A program made the translations under genes and the position numbers. Shown here piece after piece: positions 53,215 to 61,903 of a stretch of DNA of 64,000 bases; within the stretch, counting starts at the first letter, position 1, and the number at the start of each line of letters is the position of its first letter. The notes beneath the pieces are model-generated. The model had not been told where the DNA came from. It searched no databases and saw nothing but the letters and a program-made list of their open reading frames with translations. The stretch is taken from positions 1-64,000 of the forward strand of contig WXFH01000037.1 of the NCBI GenBank assembly GCA_009881125.1, in the 5' to 3' direction. The DNA comes from Acidaminobacter sp. Its GTDB lineage: Bacteria > Bacillota_A > Clostridia > Peptostreptococcales > Acidaminobacteraceae.

Positions 53215-56200
53215 GTGGTCGAAATGATTGTAAAGGCATTGCTTGAACGTATGCGAATGATGATGAATCCGAAATATGACAAAACTCTGTCGCTCCTCGA
53301 CATGGTGTATCTGGAGAAAGCGTTGAACGCGCCTGTGTTTGAGGCGCGCATGAGTCACTTGATCCGCCAGAAATCCTACGGCGCCGTGGCTGTGTACAAT
53401 CTGATGAAGCCGCTGCTCGAACGCCTGGCAGGGGACGAGTGGGTTGAGGATATGCTCGCCTACTGTCATGATTTCAGCATCAATCTGTCCTTTCCGGGAA
53501 CGGTTGAACGCAGTGAGACCCCCAAACTCAATGCCGTAGCCAGAATTTATCTTATGGCGCTGAAGATTTTGTCTGAAGAGCAGAAGGACTCCAGGGACGG
53601 TACATGGGAATCCAAGTATGCCATTCGCTTTTTGACTGAAAAGGAGATTTTGGGGCTTGAGGATCCATCGGAATACCTGCGGTTCAAAAAATACTATGAG
53701 GACGACTTCGTCTATGAAATGATGAAGCTGAACCAGGCGCTCACGGGATATACTACGCTGGATCACGTCTGTGGCGTGCACCATCTGGCGGTGAAAATTG
53801 CGCGCCAGCTCAAGTATGCCCAGGTGCCCATTGATCTTGGCAGGGTGTCGGGTGCGGCCGCCGGCCATGATGTGGGCAAATACGGATGCCACGGAGACGA
53901 AATAAAGCGCGTTGCCTATTATCACTACTATTACACCGGCAAGTGGTTTGAGGAGCGGGGCATCACTTATATTCGAAACGTCGCCATCAACCACTCCACC
54001 TGGGATCTCGAGGTTGAAAATCTCTCGCTGGAATCCTTGGTCCTGATCTATTGTGATTTCAGAGTCAAGTCGGATGACGACAACAACATGCGCTTCTATA
54101 CCCTCCAGGACTCCTTCCGGGTTATCCTGGACAAGCTGGACAACGTGGACGAAGCCAAGGAAAACCGTTACAGAAGAGTGTACAGCAAGCTTCTCGATTT
54201 CGAGGATTATATGCATCACCTTGGGGTCTGCACAGATCCGGATGTTGCGGACGATTTCAGTGCGCCATATAGGCGAAAACGTGTCCATTATTCGTTGATT
54301 CACGGGGACGCGCTGGTAACCCATGCGAAATTCACCTCCATTGAACACAACATTCTCCTGATGCACAGTCTCAGGGATGAAACGACCTTGAACCGTATGC
54401 TGGAAAGTGCCCGGGGACTTGAAAACGCCAACGATCTGAGAGGGTACATCGATATCCTGGAGGATTACAACACCTATCTGACCATTAAGCAAAAGCAGAT
54501 CGTCATCAACTTCCTTTACAGCAAGCTCATTTCTTCGGAAGAGGATGTGCGCAAGCAGTGCGCGTTCCTGATGGGCGTTCTGATCGCCAATCTGGATGAA
54601 GCGATCCGCAAAGAGCTGCCGCCGAGCGCGGTCGTGGAGAGCCACGAAGAGGAAAGCGTGGACATGTTCAGGCGCTACCTGTACAGGATGCTGGAGCCGG
54701 AGCAAAAAATTATTGGAAAGCATAGAGGATGGATTGCCTACAGTATTCAAAACATGCTGCGCAGTTATTTCACAGCTCAAACAGATCTTGAGAAGCGCCG
54801 TGCCAGCATCCGGATTCTGTTTGAGGTCTACGAGCACTTCGCGGGAGATGCGGATAAACGTCAGTACATGCTGAACTCTTTCCGGGCCCTGCCTGTAGAA
54901 AGCATGGAAGATACCAGTACTCACCTGATGAGAGAAGTTATTGCGGATGCCCTGAGATCGGATAATTTGATCTTGAGGATCAACGCCATGAACGTATTGT
55001 CGGATCTGTTCCAAAATCCGGAGCTTGTGCCGGACAGAGCATTCTTGATAGACAGCCTGAATGCCATGGAAGAAGACGATATGCACATCGCTGAACGCTA
55101 TGCGAGGGTGAGGATCCTTGAGACCATCGGCCAAGGAAACCGCCTTGAATTCATTCACCGCATTTTCCGGGAAGGCGGCGGTGAGATTTCGGACGTCTTC
55201 CTCAGCAACCTGAAAACGGCAACCCATGACATCATCAAGAAGTACCAGATTCACATGCTCCTGGATTACGCCACTCAGATCAAGCATTCGGAGGCATTTT
55301 ACACAGCCATGCACTTCAGCAACCTCCTGAAGGTCAGTGCTTTTGAGTCTGTGCGAAACACGGCCGGAGCCGGGTTGATCCGCCTGATTGACGAACTGAC
55401 CTTTGAGCAGCGCAATGACATTGTTATCGAGCTGCTCAGGGCTCTTGAAATGGAGAGCTACCAGTTTACCAGGTACATTCCGGAATATTTGGGCAAGATC
55501 ATTCTCAGTGTCAAACCGAAGGAACTGGACGAAATTCTGGATGACTTTAAGGACAAAATGAAGCGGTCCAATGCGCAGATTGGCATGCTGATCGCCAAGA
55601 CGGTCGGGGTCATGATCCGCAATTATGGCTTGTACAAGGTGGTCAACGGTGAAGAGGACGAGATTTACAGGGAGCGGCTTTATACTATGCTGGGCATCCT
55701 GCTGAATGGTCTGGTCAGCTATATTCCGAGTGTCACAGAGGCTTCTATAAGCGTCATAGGCAAGGATATCTTCGGCGATCGCGCTATGCCGTCTGAGGAC
55801 AAGCTGCTGCTTTTCAAGATGGCCATCAAGAAAATTCTGACGCTCCATCACAATACGGACGAAACCAAAGAGTTGATTTTCCTCAACAATTCTTCGGGAC
55901 TCAAGCACATCTACCACTTTATTTCGGATTACCAGCACAACCGGGGGAAAATCGAGATTCCGGTTAAGGATCGCGTGGCGTTTTTCCCGGGTTCCTTCGA
56001 TCCGTTTTCGCTGAGTCACAAGCAGATTGCCCGGGACATCAGGAATCTGGGTTTTGAGGTTTATCTGGCCGTCGACGAATTTTCCTGGTCCAAGCGCACC
56101 CAGCCAAATCTGATTCGCCGTGAAATCATCAAGATGTCCGTGGCGGATGAACTCGAGATCTATACCTTCCCAAGAGACCATGCCATCAACATTGCCTACC

Positions 56201-58107
56201 CGCCGGACCTGGACTTCATTCGAAATGTGTTCGCCCCGTCGGAGGTCTATATTGTCGTGGGCAGCGACGTCATCCATAACGCTTCGGCATATCGAATCGG
56301 GCAGGCGAAAGCGGCCATCACGTCTTTTCCGCACATTGTGTTCGACCGCCGGATAGATGGCGGCGAACTTGAGGATGAAGTCTTGAAAGACAAGATGGCA
56401 GCGCTTCCGGAGAACAGCATTGTGCTGTCCTTGCCGCCTCAGTATGAGTTGATCAGTTCAACGCAGATCCGGAATTATATCGATGACAACAGAGATATCT
56501 CCGAGCTGGTGGATCCCCTCGCGCACCGCTATATTTACGAAAAGGGCCTCTATCAGCGGGAGCCGCAGTTTAAGGAAACCATGACCACAAAATCGCTCAA
56601 CGTCGAAATTGTCACGGATCCGGACGAGACGCTGCTGCGCTGCCTGGCAGAATACGTTGGGCAGGAGCCGGAGCAGTTCGTGGAAAAAATCAGGGAAGCG
56701 TCAAAACTGACGGATTTCAGGATGCTGATTGTCCGGGGCATGGAGAGCGACGTTCCGCTGGTGGGCTTTTCGTGCTTCCATTGGCTGAGATCTGCGAACA
56801 TTTACAAGGAGTTCAGCAGTGAAATGCTGATGAATACCATTCGTGACGAGTGCATGGGACGGATTATAGTCATTGATGGCATCTACGCCACAGAAAACCG
56901 GATGCACCGTAATCCCAAACAGATGCTGCTGACGGAGACACTGGCATTTTGTCTCGCCAAGGACTATACAAATGCACTTTTCAGAGATGTGGTCACCGGC
57001 CGGATTGACCCGGATATGGTTGAGATTCTTGAACTCCAGGGCTTTTTGCCTATGGAAAGCGACAGCCCAAGTGAGATCGTTTACGCCGTCAACATGTCGT
57101 CACCATGCACTCTGAACCTGGACATCAAATCCTTGATCAAGGACCCTTACAAAAACTCCGAACGCGTCACATCTGCCATCCTGAGAGCCAGAAAGCGCCT
57201 TCAGCGCGCCATGACCAGGCTGTATCCGGGACATCTCGTCCTCAGCTTCGACCGGTCAATGATCTATGAAAGTCTGATCAAGAAGATTTGTGATGAGAAC
57301 CAAGTGCCTACTACGCCGATGGTTCCGAGACAGCTGGGTGAGTATATGTGCGTCCCTTTCGGCGATATTTTGAAGCGCTGGATCATGCCGAATACAGTCA
57401 CCAAGGCCATTCACGTTGAAAAATATTTCAATTTTTCATTGGAAAATTACAAAATCGAAGCCTATCCTTATTATCTGGATTTGGACAATCAGACCAACAT
57501 GCTGAAATCCTTCAACAGACCGGTCATGATGGTGGACGACATCCTGGATAAAGGGTACCGCATTAAGGAAATTGAGCCGGTCATGAGACGCCATGACGTC
57601 AAGATCCAGAAGATTTTTGTCGGCGTGCTGTCAGGAAGAGGCAAGGCTTTGATGGAATCCAAAAACATTGACATTGAGACCGCCTACTTTATACCGAGGA
57701 TCCGCGTCTGGTTCAATGAAGGTAAAATGTATCCCTTCATAGGCGGCGACGCAGTCTGGAAGTCGGACGCGCCGGAACGCAACATGATCCCGTCCGTCAA
57801 TCTGATTCTGCCTTACGCGTCGCCAAGCTTTATCAAAGGGGCGAGTGTCACCAGCATCTATCAGCTTTCGGAGACCTCCATTGAAAACAGCAGGGAAATA
57901 TTGATGGCCATAGAGGAAGAATACCAAAGGGAGAACGACCGCTTACTGACGTTCTCCAGACTGGGTGAAGTCTTTGTCTATCCGAGATTCCCGGACAAAG
58001 GCGAGGACATCCGCTATGATGTGAACCGGAAAGTCAGTGAATATTTGGATCTCGAACTCGAGAATCTGAGAAAACTTAAAAAAATGCTGGTGGTGGATAA
58101 AACTTGA
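53215..58107 (+). CDS. Giant multidomain protein: HD hydrolase, helical repeats, NMN/NaMN adenylyltransferase-like and phosphoribosyltransferase domains
   Basis: A 1630-residue protein. An HD domain spans about 170-300 with H184, H218-D219 and D281 as metal ligands (DHVCGVHH, AAGHDVGK, CDFRVK). Residues 330-900 are helical with HEAT-like periodicity (LRINAMNVLSDLF and similar). At 920-1100 lies a nucleotidyltransferase with PGSFDPFSLSH (S932, H935) and SSTQIRNYI, as in NadD/NMNAT; the first His of HxGH is Ser, as Thr in eukaryotic NMNATs. At 1120-1290 a GNAT-like region is possible. At 1300-1560 is a phosphoribosyltransferase with VMMVDDILDKG binding PRPP. GTG start behind AAGGGTGG. No signal peptide. 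The combined role is not known to me; NAD-like or nucleotide chemistry is likely. Confidence 0.75.
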   Translation: MVEMIVKALLERMRMMMNPKYDKTLSLLDMVYLEKALNAPVFEARMSHLIRQKSYGAVAVYNLMKPLLERLAGDEWVEDMLAYCHDFSINLSFPGTVERSETPKLNAVARIYLMALKILSEEQKDSRDGTWESKYAIRFLTEKEILGLEDPSEYLRFKKYYEDDFVYEMMKLNQALTGYTTLDHVCGVHHLAVKIARQLKYAQVPIDLGRVSGAAAGHDVGKYGCHGDEIKRVAYYHYYYTGKWFEERGITYIRNVAINHSTWDLEVENLSLESLVLIYCDFRVKSDDDNNMRFYTLQDSFRVILDKLDNVDEAKENRYRRVYSKLLDFEDYMHHLGVCTDPDVADDFSAPYRRKRVHYSLIHGDALVTHAKFTSIEHNILLMHSLRDETTLNRMLESARGLENANDLRGYIDILEDYNTYLTIKQKQIVINFLYSKLISSEEDVRKQCAFLMGVLIANLDEAIRKELPPSAVVESHEEESVDMFRRYLYRMLEPEQKIIGKHRGWIAYSIQNMLRSYFTAQTDLEKRRASIRILFEVYEHFAGDADKRQYMLNSFRALPVESMEDTSTHLMREVIADALRSDNLILRINAMNVLSDLFQNPELVPDRAFLIDSLNAMEEDDMHIAERYARVRILETIGQGNRLEFIHRIFREGGGEISDVFLSNLKTATHDIIKKYQIHMLLDYATQIKHSEAFYTAMHFSNLLKVSAFESVRNTAGAGLIRLIDELTFEQRNDIVIELLRALEMESYQFTRYIPEYLGKIILSVKPKELDEILDDFKDKMKRSNAQIGMLIAKTVGVMIRNYGLYKVVNGEEDEIYRERLYTMLGILLNGLVSYIPSVTEASISVIGKDIFGDRAMPSEDKLLLFKMAIKKILTLHHNTDETKELIFLNNSSGLKHIYHFISDYQHNRGKIEIPVKDRVAFFPGSFDPFSLSHKQIARDIRNLGFEVYLAVDEFSWSKRTQPNLIRREIIKMSVADELEIYTFPRDHAINIAYPPDLDFIRNVFAPSEVYIVVGSDVIHNASAYRIGQAKAAITSFPHIVFDRRIDGGELEDEVLKDKMAALPENSIVLSLPPQYELISSTQIRNYIDDNRDISELVDPLAHRYIYEKGLYQREPQFKETMTTKSLNVEIVTDPDETLLRCLAEYVGQEPEQFVEKIREASKLTDFRMLIVRGMESDVPLVGFSCFHWLRSANIYKEFSSEMLMNTIRDECMGRIIVIDGIYATENRMHRNPKQMLLTETLAFCLAKDYTNALFRDVVTGRIDPDMVEILELQGFLPMESDSPSEIVYAVNMSSPCTLNLDIKSLIKDPYKNSERVTSAILRARKRLQRAMTRLYPGHLVLSFDRSMIYESLIKKICDENQVPTTPMVPRQLGEYMCVPFGDILKRWIMPNTVTKAIHVEKYFNFSLENYKIEAYPYYLDLDNQTNMLKSFNRPVMMVDDILDKGYRIKEIEPVMRRHDVKIQKIFVGVLSGRGKALMESKNIDIETAYFIPRIRVWFNEGKMYPFIGGDAVWKSDAPERNMIPSVNLILPYASPSFIKGASVTSIYQLSETSIENSREILMAIEEEYQRENDRLLTFSRLGEVFVYPRFPDKGEDIRYDVNRKVSEYLDLELENLRKLKKMLVVDKT

Positions 58108-59402
58108 GAATATACCGTTATGAAGACTGTCTGATTTTAAGTGAGCAGAGCATCAAATCCCTGGAAAAGAACAGAATTTTCCCCGAACCGGATGATGATT
58201 TTGGCGATATTCATTCCTTATACTACGCGATCCGGACAGGCACCCATTCAAAAGTACTGACGCGTTTTGTGGATGACAGTGACGCTATGGAGGACAAGGA
58301 AACACTGAGATATCTGGTGGATCATAAACGCGGCAGGAGTATTGTTTCAGAGCTCGAGCGATATCTGCCCGTTCACCTCATTCAAGCTTTAAGATCGTTG
58401 AAGGCCTTTTTCATCAACATAGACTCGCCCCGTTGGATGGAGGCGCTCGGCAGCGCGCCCCTCTCAAGACCGGCTAAAATCAATATCATGGGCCTTGGTG
58501 ATGTAGGCAGCACCCTTGCCGTAGGACTCTTGCTGCAAGGTGAGAATAGTGTTGCGGAAATTGGGCTGTATGACCTTGACGAAAAACGCATTGAGCGCTG
58601 GGTCATTGAGCTCGGTCAGATCGCTCGAGGCTCCGGCGATAATTTTCCAAAGGTTCGGGGACTGAAGCATGATGAACTCATGGACTGCGACGTCTTTGCC
58701 TTTACGGCCACGGCAGGCATTCCGCCGCTCAGTGTCACCACCGGAGATGTTAGAATTATCCAGTACGAAGGAAACTCAAAAATAGTGGATGAATATGCGC
58801 TCTTGGCCCGCAGCAAAGGCTTCAAAGGCTTGTTCGCCGTGGTGTCTGATCCTGTTGACCTCCTATCCCGACGCGCTTATGATTCCTCCAACCGCAATGA
58901 GTACGGTGCTTTTGACAATAAAGGCTTGCTGCCGGAACAGGTTATGGGTTTTGGCCTTGGGGTCATGTATGGGCGTGCCCGATACTTCGCCAGAGAAATG
59001 GACTTCAATTTTGAGCATGGAAGGGCGTATGGTCCTCACGGAAAAGGTCTGGTGATTGCCAATGATTCTTTGAGAGGACAATATGATCCAAAAATTTCTG
59101 AAAAGCTGACGCATATGACGGTAGAAGCGAATCTAAGGATCCGTGAACTCGGGTATAAACCCTACATCGCGCCAGCGCTGGCGTCCGGTGCTTTGTCGAT
59201 TCTGGATGCTCTGGAAGGCCGTTGGCATTATAGCTGTGTCAGCATTGGCGGCGTTTATTTTGGCTGCCGCAACAGAGTGACGCCCTATGGCCTCGAAGTA
59301 GAGCGGAAAATGATGGACCCTAAATTAGTGCGGCGCATAACTGATGCTTATGAGGAGCTGGAAAATCAATGGAGATTCTTACAGTCATCAGCCCTGGTCT
59401 AA
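58104..59402 (+). CDS. Lactate/malate-dehydrogenase-like protein with N-terminal extension
   Basis: A 432-residue protein. After about 120 residues of unknown fold there is a Rossmann domain with INIMGLGDVGSTLA, then LYDLDEKRIERW as the Asp-ended beta-2 strand for NAD. GRARYFA stands where LDH/MDH have their substrate Arg, and YGPHGKG where they have the catalytic His. DCDVFAFTATAGIPP matches the LDH loop region only loosely, so the substrate is unlikely to be lactate or malate. TTG start overlapping the stop of the giant gene (TTGA); 34-bp overlap with the next gene. The three genes are almost certainly made together. Confidence 0.72.
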   Translation: MRIYRYEDCLILSEQSIKSLEKNRIFPEPDDDFGDIHSLYYAIRTGTHSKVLTRFVDDSDAMEDKETLRYLVDHKRGRSIVSELERYLPVHLIQALRSLKAFFINIDSPRWMEALGSAPLSRPAKINIMGLGDVGSTLAVGLLLQGENSVAEIGLYDLDEKRIERWVIELGQIARGSGDNFPKVRGLKHDELMDCDVFAFTATAGIPPLSVTTGDVRIIQYEGNSKIVDEYALLARSKGFKGLFAVVSDPVDLLSRRAYDSSNRNEYGAFDNKGLLPEQVMGFGLGVMYGRARYFAREMDFNFEHGRAYGPHGKGLVIANDSLRGQYDPKISEKLTHMTVEANLRIRELGYKPYIAPALASGALSILDALEGRWHYSCVSIGGVYFGCRNRVTPYGLEVERKMMDPKLVRRITDAYEELENQWRFLQSSALV

Positions 59403-60427
59403 AAACAGAAAAGCTGCGCCGAATGATTTCGGATGTTGTGGCTGGCACGGGTTACGACCTTGAGCTCGTGACTTACAGGGAAGATTGGCCTGTGGATTAC
59501 AGAGGAAAAAAGCTCCTGTTCGCGGTTGAGCTGGATGATGTAGGCAGTGATTTTGAATTTATGGCTTACCTTAAGGTACTTGCGGCGTCTTCACCAAACT
59601 TTGAAGGCGCCCATGCGGCTTTGATTCTGAATGCCTCTTCGGAGCTTTTCAGCAAGACTTTTGCAAAACTGGCAATCTTCAATCTCAACAGTCTGGGACT
59701 TGGATTTATTGGAAAGCCACTGGTCGAAGCGCTTCCGGACGACATCAACCTGAAAACCTGGCAGAGGCATCTTCCTGGGACGCGCCCGGAGATTCTTAAA
59801 AAACTGTGCAGTGACCTGGGATTCAGGTTGAGTCAGGCAAAACCGGATAAGCTGGACAGACTCCGCCTTATGGTCATTCACAACAGCGATCTTCGAACTT
59901 CCAACACTCTGATGCTGACGCATATGGTCATACAGAGGCTGGCACAGCGGTTGGGCGAGCGGCTTCAGGTTGAGGAAATCCGTCTGGAGGAAGGGACGAT
60001 CCGGGATTGCCGGGGGTGCACCTTCCATACTTGCATGACCTTTGCGGAACAAAAGGCCTGTTTTTATAATGGGGATAACTTCGATAAAATATTTGCTTCA
60101 ATTGAGGATACCGACGCAATTGTCTGGGTATGTCCCAATTATAATGATACGATCAGCGCGACATTGATGGCGACGATCAACCGAATGTCCGGCATCTACA
60201 GAACCGTCCGCCTGGATCACAAGCGGATTTACGGGGTTGTCGTTTCGGCGAACTCCGGTGGAGACAGCGTCGCCATGCAGCTCATAGACGGTCTCTGCCT
60301 GAATAAAGGATTTATGCTGCCGCCGTATTTCGCATTGATTGAGATTGCCAATGAACCTCTGAGCGTGTTGAGGAATAAAGGGATCGACACCAGGATAGAC
60401 GCCTTTGCGGCCAGGATTGGACTTTAA
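59369..60427 (+). CDS. Flavodoxin-fold NAD(P)H-dependent reductase with Cys cluster and N-terminal domain
   Basis: A 352-residue protein. Residues 1-165 form a domain I cannot name. From about 170 it is a flavodoxin-like FMN reductase (LMVIHNSDLRTSNTLMLTHM as the phosphate loop region, AIVWVCPNYNDTISATLMATINRM as the second loop). The cluster C214-x2-C217-x4-C222-x8-C231 lies where iron-sulfur flavoproteins have CX2CX2CX4-7C, so a 4Fe-4S site is possible but with different spacing. It ends the three-gene operon. Confidence 0.7.
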   Translation: MEILTVISPGLKTEKLRRMISDVVAGTGYDLELVTYREDWPVDYRGKKLLFAVELDDVGSDFEFMAYLKVLAASSPNFEGAHAALILNASSELFSKTFAKLAIFNLNSLGLGFIGKPLVEALPDDINLKTWQRHLPGTRPEILKKLCSDLGFRLSQAKPDKLDRLRLMVIHNSDLRTSNTLMLTHMVIQRLAQRLGERLQVEEIRLEEGTIRDCRGCTFHTCMTFAEQKACFYNGDNFDKIFASIEDTDAIVWVCPNYNDTISATLMATINRMSGIYRTVRLDHKRIYGVVVSANSGGDSVAMQLIDGLCLNKGFMLPPYFALIEIANEPLSVLRNKGIDTRIDAFAARIGL

Positions 60428-60431
60428 GTAA

Positions 60432-60512
60432 GGTGGGAAGTTGAGGTAACTTGGATGTGGGGACTGCCTAAGGCGGTGAACAGCATCCGGTACACCTCGA
60501 TTCCCATCTTTC
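60432..60512 (+). terminator. Long imperfect hairpin after the three-gene operon
   Basis: AAGGTGGGAAGTTGAGGT and ACCTCGATTCCCATCTTT pair with few mismatches over 80 bases; T-rich sequence follows. Likely the terminator or 3' stabiliser of the operon. Confidence 0.55.
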
Positions 60513-60624
60513 ATTTTTGACTCTAAAAAAATCTTTTTTAAGGGCTTGTCGCCGATATGAGGGTCTGAGAGGGATTGGCCGACCTGTTAGGACAACATAA
60601 TATTACGGTTGCCAGTTTCTGGTC

Positions 60625-60652
60625 TTGAATTTTCAGAATATTGTGATATAAT
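60625..60652 (+). promoter_or_regulatory. Promoter of the repeat-containing unit
   Basis: TTGAAT, 16-bp spacer, perfect TATAAT. It faces the repeat array; there is no gene between it and the terminator at 61855. Confidence 0.65.
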
Positions 60653-60908
60653 GAGGCCATACAAAAAGTTAAGAGATCAGTTACTTGATAGTGTACTTTA
60701 ATCCCGTAAAGGCGTTAAGTTCACCAATAGGTTAATTGAATCATCTTAATTTTTTCGTATTTTTGAAGCTCACCGAGTAAGGAAAGGGGTGATTCCACCA
60801 AATACAAATGCAGAAATTTTGAGTTTGATTTCGAGTGGACATTCGTCTTTTCCATCCCGACGCTCTAACCGTTAAGTTTGGTTGGCGATTCGGCAGCCTA
60901 AACGGCAT

Positions 60909-60947
60909 GTTGATGTGACGAGTGACTCTGCGAAACGCACATCAACA
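60909..60947 (+). repeat. Perfect inverted repeat before the array
   Basis: TGTTGATGTG and CACATCAACA, ten perfect pairs around a 19-nt loop, directly upstream of the first 18-bp unit. Fragments of the same word (ACATCAACA, ACACATCAA) come back several times in 61300-61780. Confidence 0.75.
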
Positions 60948-60955
60948 CCAGCAAC

Positions 60956-61315
60956 ACCTGTATTACAAGCTATACCTGTATTACAAGCTATACCTGTATT
61001 ACAAGCTATACCTGTATTACGAGCAACACCTGTATTACAAGCTATACCTGTATTACAAGCTATACCTGTATTACAAGCTATACCTGTATTACAAGCTATA
61101 CCTGCAATACAAGCTATACCTGCAATACAAGCTATACCTGTATTACAAGCTATACCTGTATTACAAGCAACACCTGTATTACAAGCTATACCTGTATTAC
61201 AAGCTATACCTGTATTACAAGCTATACCTGTATTACAAGCTATACCTGCAATACAAGCAATGCCTGCAATACAAGCAACACCTGTAATACAAGCAATGCC
61301 TGCAATACAAGCAAC
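60956..61315 (+). repeat. 20-copy 18-bp tandem repeat
   Basis: Consensus ACCTGTATTACAAGCTAT. Twenty units without any insertion or deletion; twelve are identical to the consensus. Variants affect only a few positions (TATT to CAAT or TAAT; GCTAT to GCAAC or GCAAT; first A to G) and gather at the 3' end (units 17-20). Confidence 0.95.
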
Positions 61316-61505
61316 ATCAGCAACACTTTTATATCTGCAATACCTCAACACCGTCAACATCATCATGGATCAAAGTTTTAAATCTACACCATTTTTAATC
61401 AATAAAGGTACCTGAATTAACGTTTTTAACACGTAATACCGCTGTACAGCAAAAAGAATGACCAGCAACACATTAATTTGAATTACCAGCAACACATCAA
61501 TAATT

Positions 61506-61545
61506 AACACATCAACAAGAAACACATCAACAAGAAACACATCAA
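61506..61545 (+). repeat. 15-bp tandem repeat, 2.7 copies
   Basis: AACACATCAACAAGA twice in full, then AACACATCAA. Related in wording to the inverted repeat at 60909-60947. Confidence 0.75.
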
Positions 61546-61854
61546 TACCGGCACTACCAGTACCATTACGTTGATTTTGTATTGGCAATACCGGAATATG
61601 AAAGTTTGTTTCAAAAGCAATAAAGCAGTTAACAATTGAATAGCAATACGCAACAAAGGTTTTTGAAGTACCATGATGTTGACAGCAATACGCTTTAAGA
61701 ATTTAAGTAAAATTTAAGCGAAGTTAATGCAGTTTGCAGTGGTTGGCGCTACATCAACCCACTAGGTAAGTCGGTGAGCATAAGCATCAACACTCGAGTG
61801 GAAAAAATTTAATTGTAAAGGAACATCGTGTTTTGGAAATTGAAATGTACAGTT

Positions 61855-61901
61855 AAAGGCACGCTCCGTAAGTAACAGGAACGTGCCTTTAGCTTTTTTT
61901 T
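61855..61901 (+). terminator. Rho-independent terminator, plus strand
   Basis: AAAGGCACG and CGTGCCTTT pair around an 18-nt loop, then AGC and eight T. The T run is only on the plus side, so it ends plus-strand transcription coming from the repeat region, just before the end of the convergent rsgA. Confidence 0.8.
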
Positions 61902-61903
61902 GT

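Larger units (their letters stand above)
60660..61854 (+). ncRNA. Candidate 1.2-kb repetitive transcript without a convincing ORF
   Basis: Between promoter 60625-60652 and terminator 61855-61901 lies AT-rich sequence with inverted repeats (CCGTT/AACGG at 60869-60904, and 60909-60947), the 20-copy 18-bp array and a smaller 15-bp repeat. Open frames exist through the array (PVLQAI, LYYKLY on plus, GIACNT on minus) because an 18-bp repeat without stops stays open, but none has a ribosome site and starts would be TTG or GTG. It is either a long non-coding RNA or a repetitive sequence of other use; a repeat-protein gene is not excluded. Confidence 0.4.

Noticed and set aside
53185..56334. A 1049-codon open frame on the minus strand
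   Set aside because: It is the antisense of the giant gene, whose domains are recognisable on the plus strand. GC-rich third positions often leave such shadows open.
60956..61315. CRISPR array
   Set aside because: Units are contiguous 18-bp copies without unique spacers, and no cas gene is present.
60872..61366. A 164-codon minus-strand frame coding for GIACNT repeats
   Set aside because: No ribosome site before its ATG, and the promoter and terminator signals around it point to plus-strand transcription.
60882..61415. A 177-codon plus-strand frame coding for PVLQAI repeats
   Set aside because: It opens right after a stop, has only a TTG start and no ribosome site. The repeat keeps several frames open by its length, so openness alone is not evidence.
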